Positions 24,394 to 33,365 of a DNA stretch of 64,000 nucleotides are shown in pieces. A program made the position numbers and the translations under genes. The DNA comes from Qingrenia yutianensis (GTDB lineage: Bacteria; Bacillota; Clostridia; UMGS1810), in assembly GCF_014385105.1 (NCBI RefSeq), contig NZ_JACRTE010000002.1, positions 1 through 64,000 of the forward strand, written 5' to 3'. Every line of letters begins with the position of its first letter. Within the stretch, counting starts at the first letter, position 1. Below the pieces are notes generated by a model that searched no databases, had not been told where the DNA came from, and worked only from the letters and a program-made list of their open reading frames with translations.

Positions 24394-25260
24394 ATGAAAA
24401 CTGTTGCAATATTATCCAATGCAAAAAAGGACAAAGACTTTAAAACCGCGGAGGCGGTTTATCAAATTATAAAGTCGAAATACAATGTTATAAGTCACAT
24501 AAATATGCATATAAACGGTATAAAATATACGAGCGAGGACTATGTTCTGCGAAATGCCGAGCTTATTATCGTTCTCGGCGGAGACGGAACAATTCTGCGC
24601 ACGGCGAGAAAGGTGTGCAAGCGAAAAACTCCAATTCTCGGCATAAATATGGGCAGAGTGGGATTTTTGGCTGAAATCGAAAAAAATTCTCTCGAAAAAT
24701 ATCTCTCGCGCCTTATCGACGGAAAATACTCCATTGAAACACGCAGTATGCTTTATGCCTGCGTTGAAAGAAACGGTCAGCGGATTGCGAAATTTAACGC
24801 GCTCAACGACGTTGTTATATCGTGCAATTCGTTCAAAAGAATGGTGGACGTTGAGATTTTTGTTGACGGCACAAAGCTTGACAGTTATTCGGCGGACGGC
24901 GTAATTGCATCAACTCCGACCGGTTCGACGGCATATTCTTTATCTGCCGGCGGTCCGCTTGTCGACAGTGCGCTCGACATTATGCTGATAACCCCGATAT
25001 GCCCCCACTCTCTCACGGCGCGCTCCATTATCCTGCCCGGTGAAAAAACGGTCAAAATCCGTCTGCGCGAAAAAACCGCTCGCCACTCAATTCTCACAAT
25101 CGACGGTCAGGAGGGTTTTGATTTGGAGGACGGCGACGTTATCAAAATCTGCAAATCAAACTATCAGACATCACTTATAAAACTATCGGATTTAAGTTTT
25201 TATGACGTATTGAAACAAAAACTCTGCGAGCGCGGAAAGCAAAACGAAAGGAACTTTTAA
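24394..25260 (+). CDS. nadK: NAD kinase
   Basis: 288 residues. Motifs in order: LGGDGTILRTARK (ATP/NAD site, catalytic Asp), GINMGRVGFLAE, NDVVISC, and TPTGSTAYSLSAGGP. It phosphorylates NAD to NADP in the cytoplasm. First gene of an operon with argR (one base after its stop) and recN, the usual Bacillota arrangement. GAGGT precedes the ATG. Confidence 0.95.
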   Translation: MKTVAILSNAKKDKDFKTAEAVYQIIKSKYNVISHINMHINGIKYTSEDYVLRNAELIIVLGGDGTILRTARKVCKRKTPILGINMGRVGFLAEIEKNSLEKYLSRLIDGKYSIETRSMLYACVERNGQRIAKFNALNDVVISCNSFKRMVDVEIFVDGTKLDSYSADGVIASTPTGSTAYSLSAGGPLVDSALDIMLITPICPHSLTARSIILPGEKTVKIRLREKTARHSILTIDGQEGFDLEDGDVIKICKSNYQTSLIKLSDLSFYDVLKQKLCERGKQNERNF

Positions 25261-25261
25261 A

Positions 25262-25714
25262 ATGACGAAAAGCGAAAGACAAGCAAAAATACTTGAAATT
25301 ATATCGGAAAACGCGGTATCGACGCAGGACGAAATTGTGCGCATTTTAAATGACGCTGGCTACAACGTGACACAGGCGACCACCTCGCGCGATTTGCAGG
25401 AACTGCGCATAACAAAGCTTATGCTCCCCGACGGCACATATAAATACGCGGCGGCAAAACTGCCCGAAATTAACATCAGCGAAAAAATGAACGCGGTTTT
25501 CTCGCAGTGCCTTGTGAGCGTTGACTATGCAATGAACATTGTCGTTGTAAAAACGTTTACCGGTGCGGCACAGGCTGTTGCCGCGGCGATTGATTCGTTT
25601 GTCTGGGACGAAATCGTCGGCTCAATCGCGGGCGACGACACAATTATGATTGTTGTGCGCAACGAAAAAAGCGCAAAACAGCTTACAGTTAAATTATCGA
25701 GATTTATAGCATAA
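25262..25714 (+). CDS. argR: arginine repressor
   Basis: 150 residues, standard length. N-terminal winged helix (RQAKILEIISENAVSTQDEI, VTQATTSRDLQEL) binds ARG boxes; C-terminal hexamerisation and arginine-binding domain has the GSIAGDDTIMIVVR signature. It starts one base after nadK ends. Controls arginine biosynthesis and catabolism. In this operon position, between nadK and recN, it is widely conserved in Bacillota. Confidence 0.95.
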   Translation: MTKSERQAKILEIISENAVSTQDEIVRILNDAGYNVTQATTSRDLQELRITKLMLPDGTYKYAAAKLPEINISEKMNAVFSQCLVSVDYAMNIVVVKTFTGAAQAVAAAIDSFVWDEIVGSIAGDDTIMIVVRNEKSAKQLTVKLSRFIA

Positions 25715-25726
25715 GAGGTGAAAACA

Positions 25727-27424
25727 ATGCTTACTCATTTGAGCATAAAAAACATTGCGGTTATCGACAAAGCGCAGATTGATTTTGATAACGGTTTTAA
25801 CATTCTCACAGGCGAAACGGGCGCAGGAAAGTCGATTATTATAAATTCACTTAATATTTTAAAGGGCGAGCGTGCGTCAAAAGAGCTTATCCGTTCGGGA
25901 GAGCAGAGCGCGCGCGTTGACGGAATTTTCACCGTGTCGGACGAAATAAAAAACGAAATTGAAAATCTTATCGGCATTGATGTTGACGACAACGAAATTA
26001 TGATTTCGCGCGAATTTAACCTTGACGGAAAAAACAGCGTCCGCATAAACGGCAGTGTCGTCACGCTTTCTATGCTTAAAGAAATCGGCGAATTTTTCGT
26101 AAATATCCACGGTCAGCACGACTCCACCTCACTGCTTGTCAAAAAAAGCCATATGGGATTTTTGGATAATTTTGGCGGTGAAAACCTTAAAAATGCGCTT
26201 TCGGAATATGCAAAAGTTTATGAGGAATACAAAAAAACAAAATCGGAACTTGACGCGCTGTCTACCGACGAAACCGAAAAAGAACGCAGAATGGACCTTT
26301 TGAAATATCAGATTGAGGAAATCGAGGTTGCAAATCTTTCGGCGGACGAGGAGGACGACCTCACCGAAAGACGGAATTTTCTTGCAAACGCTCAAAAAAT
26401 TTCGGAAAACTGTCTTTCGGCGTTCGACAAGCTGTATGACGGCGAAGAAACGGGAAATTCGGCTCACGACCTCATTTGGGAGGCTGTTAAGCTTTTGGAA
26501 CAGGTGACGGAATTTAACTCGGAGCTTGACGGAATTTGCAAGGAACTTACCGATATGACCTACATAATTTCCGATCACTCGCACACCATCAAAAAGCTTG
26601 CAGACAGTCTTGACAGCAACGATTACGAACTTAACGAAATTGAGGAACGGCTTGATTTAATATACAGTTTAAAGCGAAAATACGGCGCAAACCTCGGCGA
26701 CGTTTTAAAGTATCTTGACAAAATCAAAAAAGAATATGCCGAAATCGAGCACAGCGGCGAACAGATTAAAATTCTTAACGAAAAACTTAAAGAACTTGAA
26801 CTTGAAAGGCTGGAAAAAGCCGAGGCACTATCGCTTATACGAAAAGAAAACGCCAAAATTTTGAGCGAAAAAATCTGCGCCGAGCTTGCCGAACTTGAAA
26901 TGTCGAAAACGGTGTTTGAGGTTAAAATTGAGGACACGGAATTTTCAGCAAACGGCAAGGACGATATAGAATTTTTAATCAGCACAAATCTCGGCGAAAT
27001 GCCGAAACCGCTGTCAAAAATCGCGTCAGGCGGTGAACTTTCGCGAATAATTCTCGCTATAAAGAGCGTTATTACAAGCGAAAAAAGCGCCGGCACGCTT
27101 ATTTTTGACGAGGTTGACACCGGCGTAAGCGGAAAAACGGCACAGAAAATCGGCGAAAAGCTATACAAAATGACAAAAAGCGCGCAGGTTATCTGCATAA
27201 CCCACCTTGCGCAGATTGCCGCACTTGCGGACAAGCATTTTCTGATTGAGAAAAAAACCGAAAACGGACGCACGCGCACCGAAATCACACCGCTTGAGGG
27301 AGATTTGCGCGTAAACGAAATTGCGCGAATTATCGGCGGTGAGGTAATCACCGACCTTACGCGCGAAAACGCAAAAGAGCAGATTTTGCTTGCGGACGAA
27401 ATTAAAAACAAGCTGAAAAAATAA
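25727..27424 (+). CDS. recN: DNA repair ATPase RecN
   Basis: 565 residues from ATG 25727, chosen over an in-frame GTG at 25718 because the GAGGTG at 25717-25720 would be inside the longer gene. SMC-like: Walker A GETGAGKSIIINSL near the N-terminus, two long coiled-coil arms, then signature ASGGELSRIILAIK and Walker B LIFDEVDTGVSG. Acts early in double-strand-break repair. Directly follows argR. Confidence 0.95.
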   Translation: MLTHLSIKNIAVIDKAQIDFDNGFNILTGETGAGKSIIINSLNILKGERASKELIRSGEQSARVDGIFTVSDEIKNEIENLIGIDVDDNEIMISREFNLDGKNSVRINGSVVTLSMLKEIGEFFVNIHGQHDSTSLLVKKSHMGFLDNFGGENLKNALSEYAKVYEEYKKTKSELDALSTDETEKERRMDLLKYQIEEIEVANLSADEEDDLTERRNFLANAQKISENCLSAFDKLYDGEETGNSAHDLIWEAVKLLEQVTEFNSELDGICKELTDMTYIISDHSHTIKKLADSLDSNDYELNEIEERLDLIYSLKRKYGANLGDVLKYLDKIKKEYAEIEHSGEQIKILNEKLKELELERLEKAEALSLIRKENAKILSEKICAELAELEMSKTVFEVKIEDTEFSANGKDDIEFLISTNLGEMPKPLSKIASGGELSRIILAIKSVITSEKSAGTLIFDEVDTGVSGKTAQKIGEKLYKMTKSAQVICITHLAQIAALADKHFLIEKKTENGRTRTEITPLEGDLRVNEIARIIGGEVITDLTRENAKEQILLADEIKNKLKK

Positions 27425-27442
27425 AAGTCAGGGGGTTTTAAT

Positions 27443-27934
27443 ATGCACGAAAGACGCGATAAAATCAACTATTATCTTGACATTGCGGAAACCGTGTCAA
27501 AGCGCGGTACCTGCATAAGACGCAACTGGGGAAGTATCATCGTAAAAAACGACGAAATTATTTCAACAGGATACTCGGGCGCGCCGAGAGGACGCAAAAA
27601 CTGCATTGATTTGGGATTTTGCCTGCGCGAGAAACTCAACATTCCGCGCGGAGAACGGTATGAACTTTGCAGAAGCGTTCATTCCGAGGCGAATGCAATA
27701 ATCTCCGCACCGCGCTCTTTAATGCTTGACGCAACTCTTTATCTTGTCGGAAAAAACGCACGCACGGGCGAATATGTTGAAAACGCAACCTCGTGCGCTA
27801 TGTGCAAAAGAATGGTGATAAATGCCGGAATTAAAGAGGTTATCGTGCGCGAGGGACACGACAAATACAAAATTATAAAGGTGTCCGACTGGATTGAGCA
27901 CGACGACTCGCTCACCGAAAATTTCGGCTATTAA
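27443..27934 (+). CDS. dCMP/cytidine deaminase family protein (ComEB-like)
   Basis: 163 residues. Zinc-dependent deaminase motifs: VHSEANAII (His ligand and catalytic Glu) and TSCAMCKRMVINAG (two Cys ligands). An extra stretch RKNCIDLGFCLREK between first strand and active site holds additional cysteines, as in dCMP deaminases of the ComEB family. Converts dCMP to dUMP for thymidylate synthesis. GGGGG lies shortly before the ATG, 18 bases after recN. Confidence 0.85.
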   Translation: MHERRDKINYYLDIAETVSKRGTCIRRNWGSIIVKNDEIISTGYSGAPRGRKNCIDLGFCLREKLNIPRGERYELCRSVHSEANAIISAPRSLMLDATLYLVGKNARTGEYVENATSCAMCKRMVINAGIKEVIVREGHDKYKIIKVSDWIEHDDSLTENFGY

Positions 27935-27967
27935 ACAGCATAAAAGTATCACACTTCGGAGGATTAA

Positions 27968-28453
27968 ATGATTAGTGTTGAACTGATTTTATTTATACTT
28001 AAATATGTGTTTGTAATTTTGGCGTTTTTGTTTATCGCAAGCGTTACAAAGCTGATTTATCTCGACATCACCGACACGTCGCGCTATCTTAAAACCGTCG
28101 AGGACGCGTATGCTTATTTAAAGCTTATAAACCTGCGCGAGGACCTCAATTTTAAGGTGTACGAAAGCTACGGCATCGGCGAAAACGTGACAATCGGCAG
28201 AAAGAAAAGCTGTACGATACGCATAAACTGCCCGTTTTTGTCAAAGGTTCACGCGCGGATTTTTCTTTACAAAGACAAATTTTACGTTGAGGATTTGGGA
28301 AGTACAAACGGCACTTTTGTAGGCGGAAAACAGGTTCTCGAAAAGCCCGTCCGCATAAAAGACGGCGACAAAATTTCGTTCGGCGGACTGAGCTTTCTTT
28401 TTGTGGAAGTGCTTGACAATTCAAGGGAGGAAAACGAAAATGACGAGATTTAA
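27968..28453 (+). CDS. membrane-anchored FHA-domain protein
   Basis: 161 residues. N-terminal membrane helix (about 5-27). The C-terminal FHA domain (about 60-150) has the phosphothreonine-binding motifs IGRKKSC, SKVHARI and DLGSTNGTFV. Its stop overlaps the start of the SEDS gene by 14 bases. FHA-SEDS pairs are known in Gram-positives, where FHA proteins read the phosphorylation state set by PASTA kinases; a PrkC-type kinase is encoded at 45013-46953. That link is inference. Confidence 0.88.
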   Translation: MISVELILFILKYVFVILAFLFIASVTKLIYLDITDTSRYLKTVEDAYAYLKLINLREDLNFKVYESYGIGENVTIGRKKSCTIRINCPFLSKVHARIFLYKDKFYVEDLGSTNGTFVGGKQVLEKPVRIKDGDKISFGGLSFLFVEVLDNSREENENDEI

Positions 28454-29684
28454 ACTGCGTCCTCCCCTGTTTCTTCTGCTTCTTGACATCTGCGGTTTCG
28501 GCTCGTTTCTGCTTTTGACGGGTGACAGTACCGTAAGAAAAGACGCGCTTATTTCGGCGCTTGTGTTTTTCGGCGCGTTGATGCTCATATACATTCTTAT
28601 GACCGCTTTTAAGCTCGGCGACGTTTACCTTTATCTTATCGCGTCGTTTCTTGTAAGCATAGGTCTTATAATGCTTTTCCGCATTGATTATCAGACATTC
28701 GGCAGAAAGCAAACCGCGTGGTTTTTCATCGGCTTGGGACTGTTTTTGATTTCCTATGTCTTTATGCGGTTTATAAAGGTTTGGGATAAACTGCTTGTGT
28801 TTTATGCGGCAATGACATTCGTGCTTTTCCTTATAACTCTCATTTTCGGTGAAAACATAAAAGGCGCGAAAAACTGGATAAAAATAGGCGCGCTCACCAT
28901 TCAGCCGTCCGAGATTATAAAGATTTTTTACGTATTCACAATAGCGTGTTTCATATCGAAAAAAACACCCGAAAATCACTTTTTCAACACTGTGCGTTTC
29001 GGCTTTAAAACGGGCGATTTGCTCCTTTCGGCATACGTTTACGGCTGTGTCGGATTTTTTGCAATTCTCAACGAATGGGGCACTGCGCTGTTGTTCTTTT
29101 TGACGTATTTTGTGGCGATGTTCATATACGACAAAAGCTTAAAACTTGTGCTTGTAAACGGAATTATGTCAGCGTTTATCGGCATTTTGGGATATTTTTT
29201 CACCGACCAGATTTCAACGCGTGTGCACATTTGGCTCGACCCGTGGAAAGATATGCAAGGCAAAAGCTACCAGATTGCGCAGTCACTTTTTGCGATTGTG
29301 TCGGGCGGATTTTTCGGGAGCGGACTCGGGCAAGGCTCGCCCACAAGCATCCCCGAAAGCCATTCGGACTTTATATTTTCGGCAATATGCGAGGAAATGG
29401 GCTTGTTTACGGGAATTGCAATAATTATGTGCTACTTCATTTTCACCTACCGCGGTGTTAAAATCGCACTCAAAACAAACAACGATTTCTACAAAGCGGT
29501 TGCAATTCTCCTTACAACGGTGTTCGGATTTCAAACGTTTATAATAATCGGCGGTGTTATAAAAATGATACCGCTCACCGGCATAACGCTCCCGTTTGTA
29601 AGCTACGGCGGAAGTTCGATTATATCAAGCTTTATAATGCTGGGAATTATGGCGGCAATTTCGTCAACCGAAAAAAATCTTTAA
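28440..29684 (+). CDS. SEDS-family peptidoglycan glycosyltransferase (FtsW/RodA/SpoVE)
   Basis: 414 residues from ATG 28440, with AGGGAGG eight bases upstream inside the end of the FHA gene. Ten or so membrane segments. SEDS motifs: GAKNWIKIGALTIQPSEIIK (putative catalytic loop), PESHSDFIFSAICEEMG, and LPFVSYGGSSI near the end. Polymerises lipid II together with a class B PBP. No PBP gene follows here; a terminator closes the unit. Which paralogue (elongation, division or sporulation) cannot be told from sequence. Confidence 0.9.
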   Translation: MTRFKLRPPLFLLLLDICGFGSFLLLTGDSTVRKDALISALVFFGALMLIYILMTAFKLGDVYLYLIASFLVSIGLIMLFRIDYQTFGRKQTAWFFIGLGLFLISYVFMRFIKVWDKLLVFYAAMTFVLFLITLIFGENIKGAKNWIKIGALTIQPSEIIKIFYVFTIACFISKKTPENHFFNTVRFGFKTGDLLLSAYVYGCVGFFAILNEWGTALLFFLTYFVAMFIYDKSLKLVLVNGIMSAFIGILGYFFTDQISTRVHIWLDPWKDMQGKSYQIAQSLFAIVSGGFFGSGLGQGSPTSIPESHSDFIFSAICEEMGLFTGIAIIMCYFIFTYRGVKIALKTNNDFYKAVAILLTTVFGFQTFIIIGGVIKMIPLTGITLPFVSYGGSSIISSFIMLGIMAAISSTEKNL

Positions 29685-29710
29685 AAATTGTGAATAAATA
29701 ATTTATACAA

Positions 29711-29748
29711 AAATCTGCAAATTAAGGATAATTTGCGGATTTTTTTTG
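29711..29748 (+). terminator. intrinsic terminator after the FHA-SEDS unit
   Basis: Arms AATCTGCAAATT and AATTTGCGGATT (one mismatch), followed by eight T. Confidence 0.88.
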
Positions 29749-29786
29749 ATAATAAGAGTATGAATTTTAAAAAAAGAGGTTGCGCT

Positions 29787-30821
29787 ATGAAAAAAATTGC
29801 ATTTTTCGACACCAAGCCGTACGATAAAATTTATTTTGACAAATTTAAAGACGAATTCGGATTTGAAATTAAGTATTTTGAGTCTAAACTGAACCCCGAT
29901 ACAGCATATATTGCCGGAAAATACGACGCGGTATGCGCGTTTGTTAACGACGATTTGGGAAAAGACACCGTAAACGAACTTTATGACAACGGCATAAATA
30001 TCGTTGCAATGCGCTGTGCCGGCTATAACAACGTTGATTTCAAGGAGGCATACGGCAAAGTACACGTCGTGCGCGTCCCGGCATATTCGCCGTACGCGGT
30101 TGCGGAGCACACAATGGCACTTCTTCTGTGCCTTAACCGAAAAATCCACCGCGCTTTTAACCGTACGCGCGAATACAATTTCAGCTTAAACTCGCTTATC
30201 GGATTTGACCTCAATCAAAAAACAATCGGCGTTGTGGGAACGGGCAAAATCGGCAGAACATTTATAAACATCTGCAAGGGATTCGGTCTTAACGTTATCG
30301 CATACGACGCGTTTCCTCAAAAAAATACCGATATAAACTACGTCACCCTTGACGAGCTTTTTGAAAAATCGGACATTATCTCACTGCACTGCCCGTTAAC
30401 AAAGGAAACACATCATATGATTAACGAAAAAACCATTGAAAAAATGAAAAAAGGCGTGTATATTCTAAACACGTCGCGCGGTTCGCTTATCGACAGCGAG
30501 GCTCTGCTTAACGCGCTCAAAAGCAAGAAAATCGGCGCGGCGGGGTTGGACGTTTACGAGGAGGAAACCGAATTTTTCTACGAGGATTTTTCATACAAAA
30601 TCATAAACGACGATATTTTGTCGGGACTTATCGCTATGCCCAACGTCATAATCACGTCGCACCAGGCATTTCTCACGCACGAGGCGCTGAAAAATATTGC
30701 TTACGTTACCCTTTCAAATTTATCGCGCTATTTCAACAACGAATTTTTGGAAAACGAAATCTGCTACAAATGCCAAAAATACGGCAAATGCGACAGAGAA
30801 AAAGAAAAGCGGTGTTTTTAA
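29787..30821 (+). CDS. D-2-hydroxyacid dehydrogenase (D-lactate dehydrogenase-like) with Cys-rich tail
   Basis: 344 residues from ATG 29787 (AAGAGG upstream; longer in-frame starts have none). Rossmann motif GVVGTGKIGR, substrate Arg in ILNTSRGSLIDSE, Glu in GLDVYEEE, and catalytic His in TSHQAFLT. Closest in pattern to D-lactate dehydrogenases (pyruvate + NADH to D-lactate). Unusual C-terminus: ICYKCQKYGKCDREKEKRCF, a CX2CX5CX7C cluster after the normal fold end. This could bind a metal or form disulfides. The DUF421 gene begins at the next base after its stop. Confidence 0.88.
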   Translation: MKKIAFFDTKPYDKIYFDKFKDEFGFEIKYFESKLNPDTAYIAGKYDAVCAFVNDDLGKDTVNELYDNGINIVAMRCAGYNNVDFKEAYGKVHVVRVPAYSPYAVAEHTMALLLCLNRKIHRAFNRTREYNFSLNSLIGFDLNQKTIGVVGTGKIGRTFINICKGFGLNVIAYDAFPQKNTDINYVTLDELFEKSDIISLHCPLTKETHHMINEKTIEKMKKGVYILNTSRGSLIDSEALLNALKSKKIGAAGLDVYEEETEFFYEDFSYKIINDDILSGLIAMPNVIITSHQAFLTHEALKNIAYVTLSNLSRYFNNEFLENEICYKCQKYGKCDREKEKRCF

Positions 30822-31505
30822 ATGGCGATTGCATTCATAAGAACAATAATTTTGTATCTTTTGGTAATATGCGCAATGCGGATTATGGGCAAACGGCAAA
30901 TCGGCGAGCTTCAGCCGTCCGAACTGGTGGTTGCAATTATGATTTCCGACCTTGCCACCGTTCCCGTGTCCGATATTGCAATTCCGCTTTTAAGCGGAGT
31001 TATACCCATTATGACGCTTATAGTTTTTGAAGTTAGCATATCGTTTTTGACGCTAAAAAGCGAGCGGGCGCGAAACATCATCACGGGAAAGCCGACGTAT
31101 ATCATAAAAGACGGAATTATTGCCGAAAAACATATGCGCGATATGCGCTACAACATTGAAGATTTGCTGGAAGAACTGCGCCTTAAAGACTGCCCGAACA
31201 TTGCCGACGTTCACACCGCAATACTTGAAACAAACGGCGAATTGAGCGTTGTTTTAAAGTCGAACAAACGCGCAGTGACGCCCGAGGATTTAAAGATAAA
31301 CCCCAAACAGGAAAACGTTCCGCTGGTGCTTATATCGGACGGAAAAATAAGGTTTAACCACTTAAAAGACTTAAATAAAGATATAAAATGGCTCAATCAA
31401 AAACTTGCCGACCGCAACATAAAAAACACCGCCGACGTGTTTTTGTTCTCGGTTGACTCGGACGGAATAATTACTATGCAGATAAGGGACGGTGCGAAAA
31501 ATTAA
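30822..31505 (+). CDS. DUF421 (YetF-type) membrane protein
   Basis: 227 residues. N-terminal two or three membrane segments with the family motif MRIMGKRQIGELQPSELVV and MISDLATVPVSD, followed by a cytoplasmic beta-rich domain (GKPTYIIKDGIIAEKHMRDMRY, LEELRLKDCPNIADVHTAIL). YetF-family proteins are associated with spore membranes, but function is not established. Its start abuts the preceding stop, and the DUF4363 gene overlaps its end. The DUF421-DUF4363 pair is frequent in Clostridia. Confidence 0.9.
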   Translation: MAIAFIRTIILYLLVICAMRIMGKRQIGELQPSELVVAIMISDLATVPVSDIAIPLLSGVIPIMTLIVFEVSISFLTLKSERARNIITGKPTYIIKDGIIAEKHMRDMRYNIEDLLEELRLKDCPNIADVHTAILETNGELSVVLKSNKRAVTPEDLKINPKQENVPLVLISDGKIRFNHLKDLNKDIKWLNQKLADRNIKNTADVFLFSVDSDGIITMQIRDGAKN

Positions 31506-31881
31506 AACTTATGTTTTTGTTATGATTTTGCTTGTTATAATCGTCGTGCTTTTGTTCTGCAATTATTTTTACATTGAAAAACGATGCAATGAACTTACTA
31601 ACCGTTTAGATACGCTTGAAAAAAGCATTATTGATTTTGACGACGAAAAAATAAGCAAAAATCTTGAAGATGTTGAGTCGTACTGGCAGGACAAAAAAGA
31701 TATGCTCCTTGCGTTTTCAAACCACAAATGCCTTGACGATATTTCGCAGACTTTTTTAAAAATCAGCGCGAAAATCGACACTCAAAGATACGGCGAGGCG
31801 CTCGAACAAATCCGTCTTGCGAAGCTTCACATCACCGATATTCTCACAAATGAAATACCGTCATTTGAAAATATTTTTTAG
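31492..31881 (+). CDS. DUF4363-family protein
   Basis: 129 residues starting at a GTG that overlaps the end of the DUF421 gene by 14 bases. One N-terminal membrane segment (about 5-25, VFVMILLVIIVVLLFCNYFYI), then a helical extracytoplasmic domain (about 30-125) with ESYWQDKKDMLLAFSNHK and FLKISAKIDTQ, the pattern of DUF4363 proteins. Co-translated with DUF421, so it is likely a partner at the membrane. Function unknown. Confidence 0.82.
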   Translation: MRKIKTYVFVMILLVIIVVLLFCNYFYIEKRCNELTNRLDTLEKSIIDFDDEKISKNLEDVESYWQDKKDMLLAFSNHKCLDDISQTFLKISAKIDTQRYGEALEQIRLAKLHITDILTNEIPSFENIF

Positions 31882-31910
31882 TTGACTTTTAAACTTCATT
31901 ATGTTATACT
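31882..31910 (+). promoter_or_regulatory. sigma-A promoter of the MATE transporter gene
   Basis: TTGACT (31882-31887), 17-base spacer, TATACT (31905-31910), immediately after the DUF4363 stop. Confidence 0.8.
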
Positions 31911-31953
31911 GTGAGTTACACTGTCTTAACGACATTAAATTTTCGGAGGGATT

Positions 31954-33288
31954 ATGCGGATACACCTATCGGAAAACTTTACCTATAATAAACTTATGCG
32001 TTTTGTTTTTCCGTCAATTATGATGATGGTTTTCTCGTCGCTGTACGGAATTGTGGACGGACTTTTTGTGTCAAACTACGTCGGCAAAACCGCGTTTGCG
32101 GCGGTCAACTTTATAATGCCGTTTCTTATGATACTCGGCACGTTCGGGTTTATGATAGGCACGGGCGGAAGCGCAGTCATTGCAAAAACGCTCGGTGAGG
32201 GCGACAAGAAAAAGGCAAACGAGCATTTTTCAATGCTGATTTACACAACGCTTATATTCGGTACGCTGTTTGCAATTTTGGGAATTGTGTTTATAAAGCC
32301 GATTACGCGCCTTCTAGGTGCGGACGAGCAGATGCTCGGCGACTGCGTTGAATACGGCACGATTATCCTTTGCGCACTGCCGTTTTTTATGCTCCAAAAC
32401 GTGTTTCAAAGTTTTCTCGTTACGGCGGAAAAACCGCATATGGGACTATTTGTAACGGTTGCCGCCGGTGTTGCGAATATGGTTCTCGACTTTTTGCTTA
32501 TTGTACCGTTTAAAATGGGTGTTGCCGGCGCGGCGATTGCAACGGCGGTAAGCCAGGCGGTGGGCGGTCTTATTCCGCTTGTATATTTTGCAAACAGCAA
32601 AAATTCAAGCCTTTTGCACCTCACAAAAGCGTCTGCCGATTTCAAAACACTCGGCAAGGTGTGCACAAACGGCTCGTCCGAGCTTATGACAAACGTTTCT
32701 ATGTCGCTGGTTAACATTTTATACAACTTTCAGCTTATGCGACTTGAGGGCAAAGACGGCATTGCGGCGTTCGGTGTTATAATGTATGCAAACTGGATTT
32801 TCATTTCTATTTTTATAGGATATTCCATCGGCAGTGCGCCGATTGTCGGTTATAACTACGGTGCGAAAAACGACACGGAATTAAAGAATATTTTCAAAAA
32901 AAGTTTTGTAATTTTAACCGTTATGGGAATTTTGCTCACGGCAATTTCGGTTGCCTTTGCGCGTCCGCTTGCAGGAATTTTTATAGGCTACGACAAAACC
33001 CTGCTCGCGCTTACAGAACACGGATTAAGACTGTTTTCGCTCGCCTTTCTTGTGTGCGGATACAACATTTACGGCTCGGCATTTTTCACGGCGCTCAACA
33101 ACGGCATTATTTCCGCGGCAATATCTTTTATGCGAACGCTTGTATTCCAGGCGGCAGTGGTAATTATTCTGCCGATTTTCTTTAAAACCGAGGGAATTTG
33201 GTTTTCGCTTTTGGTGTCGGAATTATTGGCATTTACTGTGACATTCGCCTTTATAACGGCAAAAAGAAAAGTTTACAACTATATGTAG
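31954..33288 (+). CDS. MATE-family efflux transporter
   Basis: 444 residues with about twelve membrane segments in two related halves. Typical N-terminal pattern SIMMMVFSSLYGIVDGLFVSNYVG and the matching GSAPIVGYNYGAKN at the start of the second half. Belongs to the VmrA/DinF-like branch common in Clostridia. Exports cationic compounds with Na+ or H+; substrate not predictable. GGAGG precedes the ATG. Monocistronic with its own promoter and terminator. Confidence 0.92.
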   Translation: MRIHLSENFTYNKLMRFVFPSIMMMVFSSLYGIVDGLFVSNYVGKTAFAAVNFIMPFLMILGTFGFMIGTGGSAVIAKTLGEGDKKKANEHFSMLIYTTLIFGTLFAILGIVFIKPITRLLGADEQMLGDCVEYGTIILCALPFFMLQNVFQSFLVTAEKPHMGLFVTVAAGVANMVLDFLLIVPFKMGVAGAAIATAVSQAVGGLIPLVYFANSKNSSLLHLTKASADFKTLGKVCTNGSSELMTNVSMSLVNILYNFQLMRLEGKDGIAAFGVIMYANWIFISIFIGYSIGSAPIVGYNYGAKNDTELKNIFKKSFVILTVMGILLTAISVAFARPLAGIFIGYDKTLLALTEHGLRLFSLAFLVCGYNIYGSAFFTALNNGIISAAISFMRTLVFQAAVVIILPIFFKTEGIWFSLLVSELLAFTVTFAFITAKRKVYNYM

Positions 33289-33312
33289 AAATATAATATA
33301 TACCGAAACAAA

Positions 33313-33350
33313 AAAATCCTTGCTTTTAAGTTTTTAAAAGCAAGGATTTT
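33313..33350. terminator. bidirectional terminator
   Basis: Near-perfect arms AAAATCCTTGCTTTTAA and TTAAAAGCAAGGATTTT with T runs on both strands. Lies between the MATE gene (+) and the DivIVA-like gene (-), which converge here. Confidence 0.92.
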
Positions 33351-33365
33351 TAATTTTTCACAATG

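Noticed and set aside
26623..27468. 281-codon minus-strand frame opposite recN
   Set aside because: Low-complexity Ser/Phe/Ile composition typical of the reverse complement of a Glu/Lys-rich coiled coil.
28152..28979. 275-codon minus-strand frame across the FHA-SEDS junction
   Set aside because: Spans the overlap of two well-supported genes and lacks any ribosome site.
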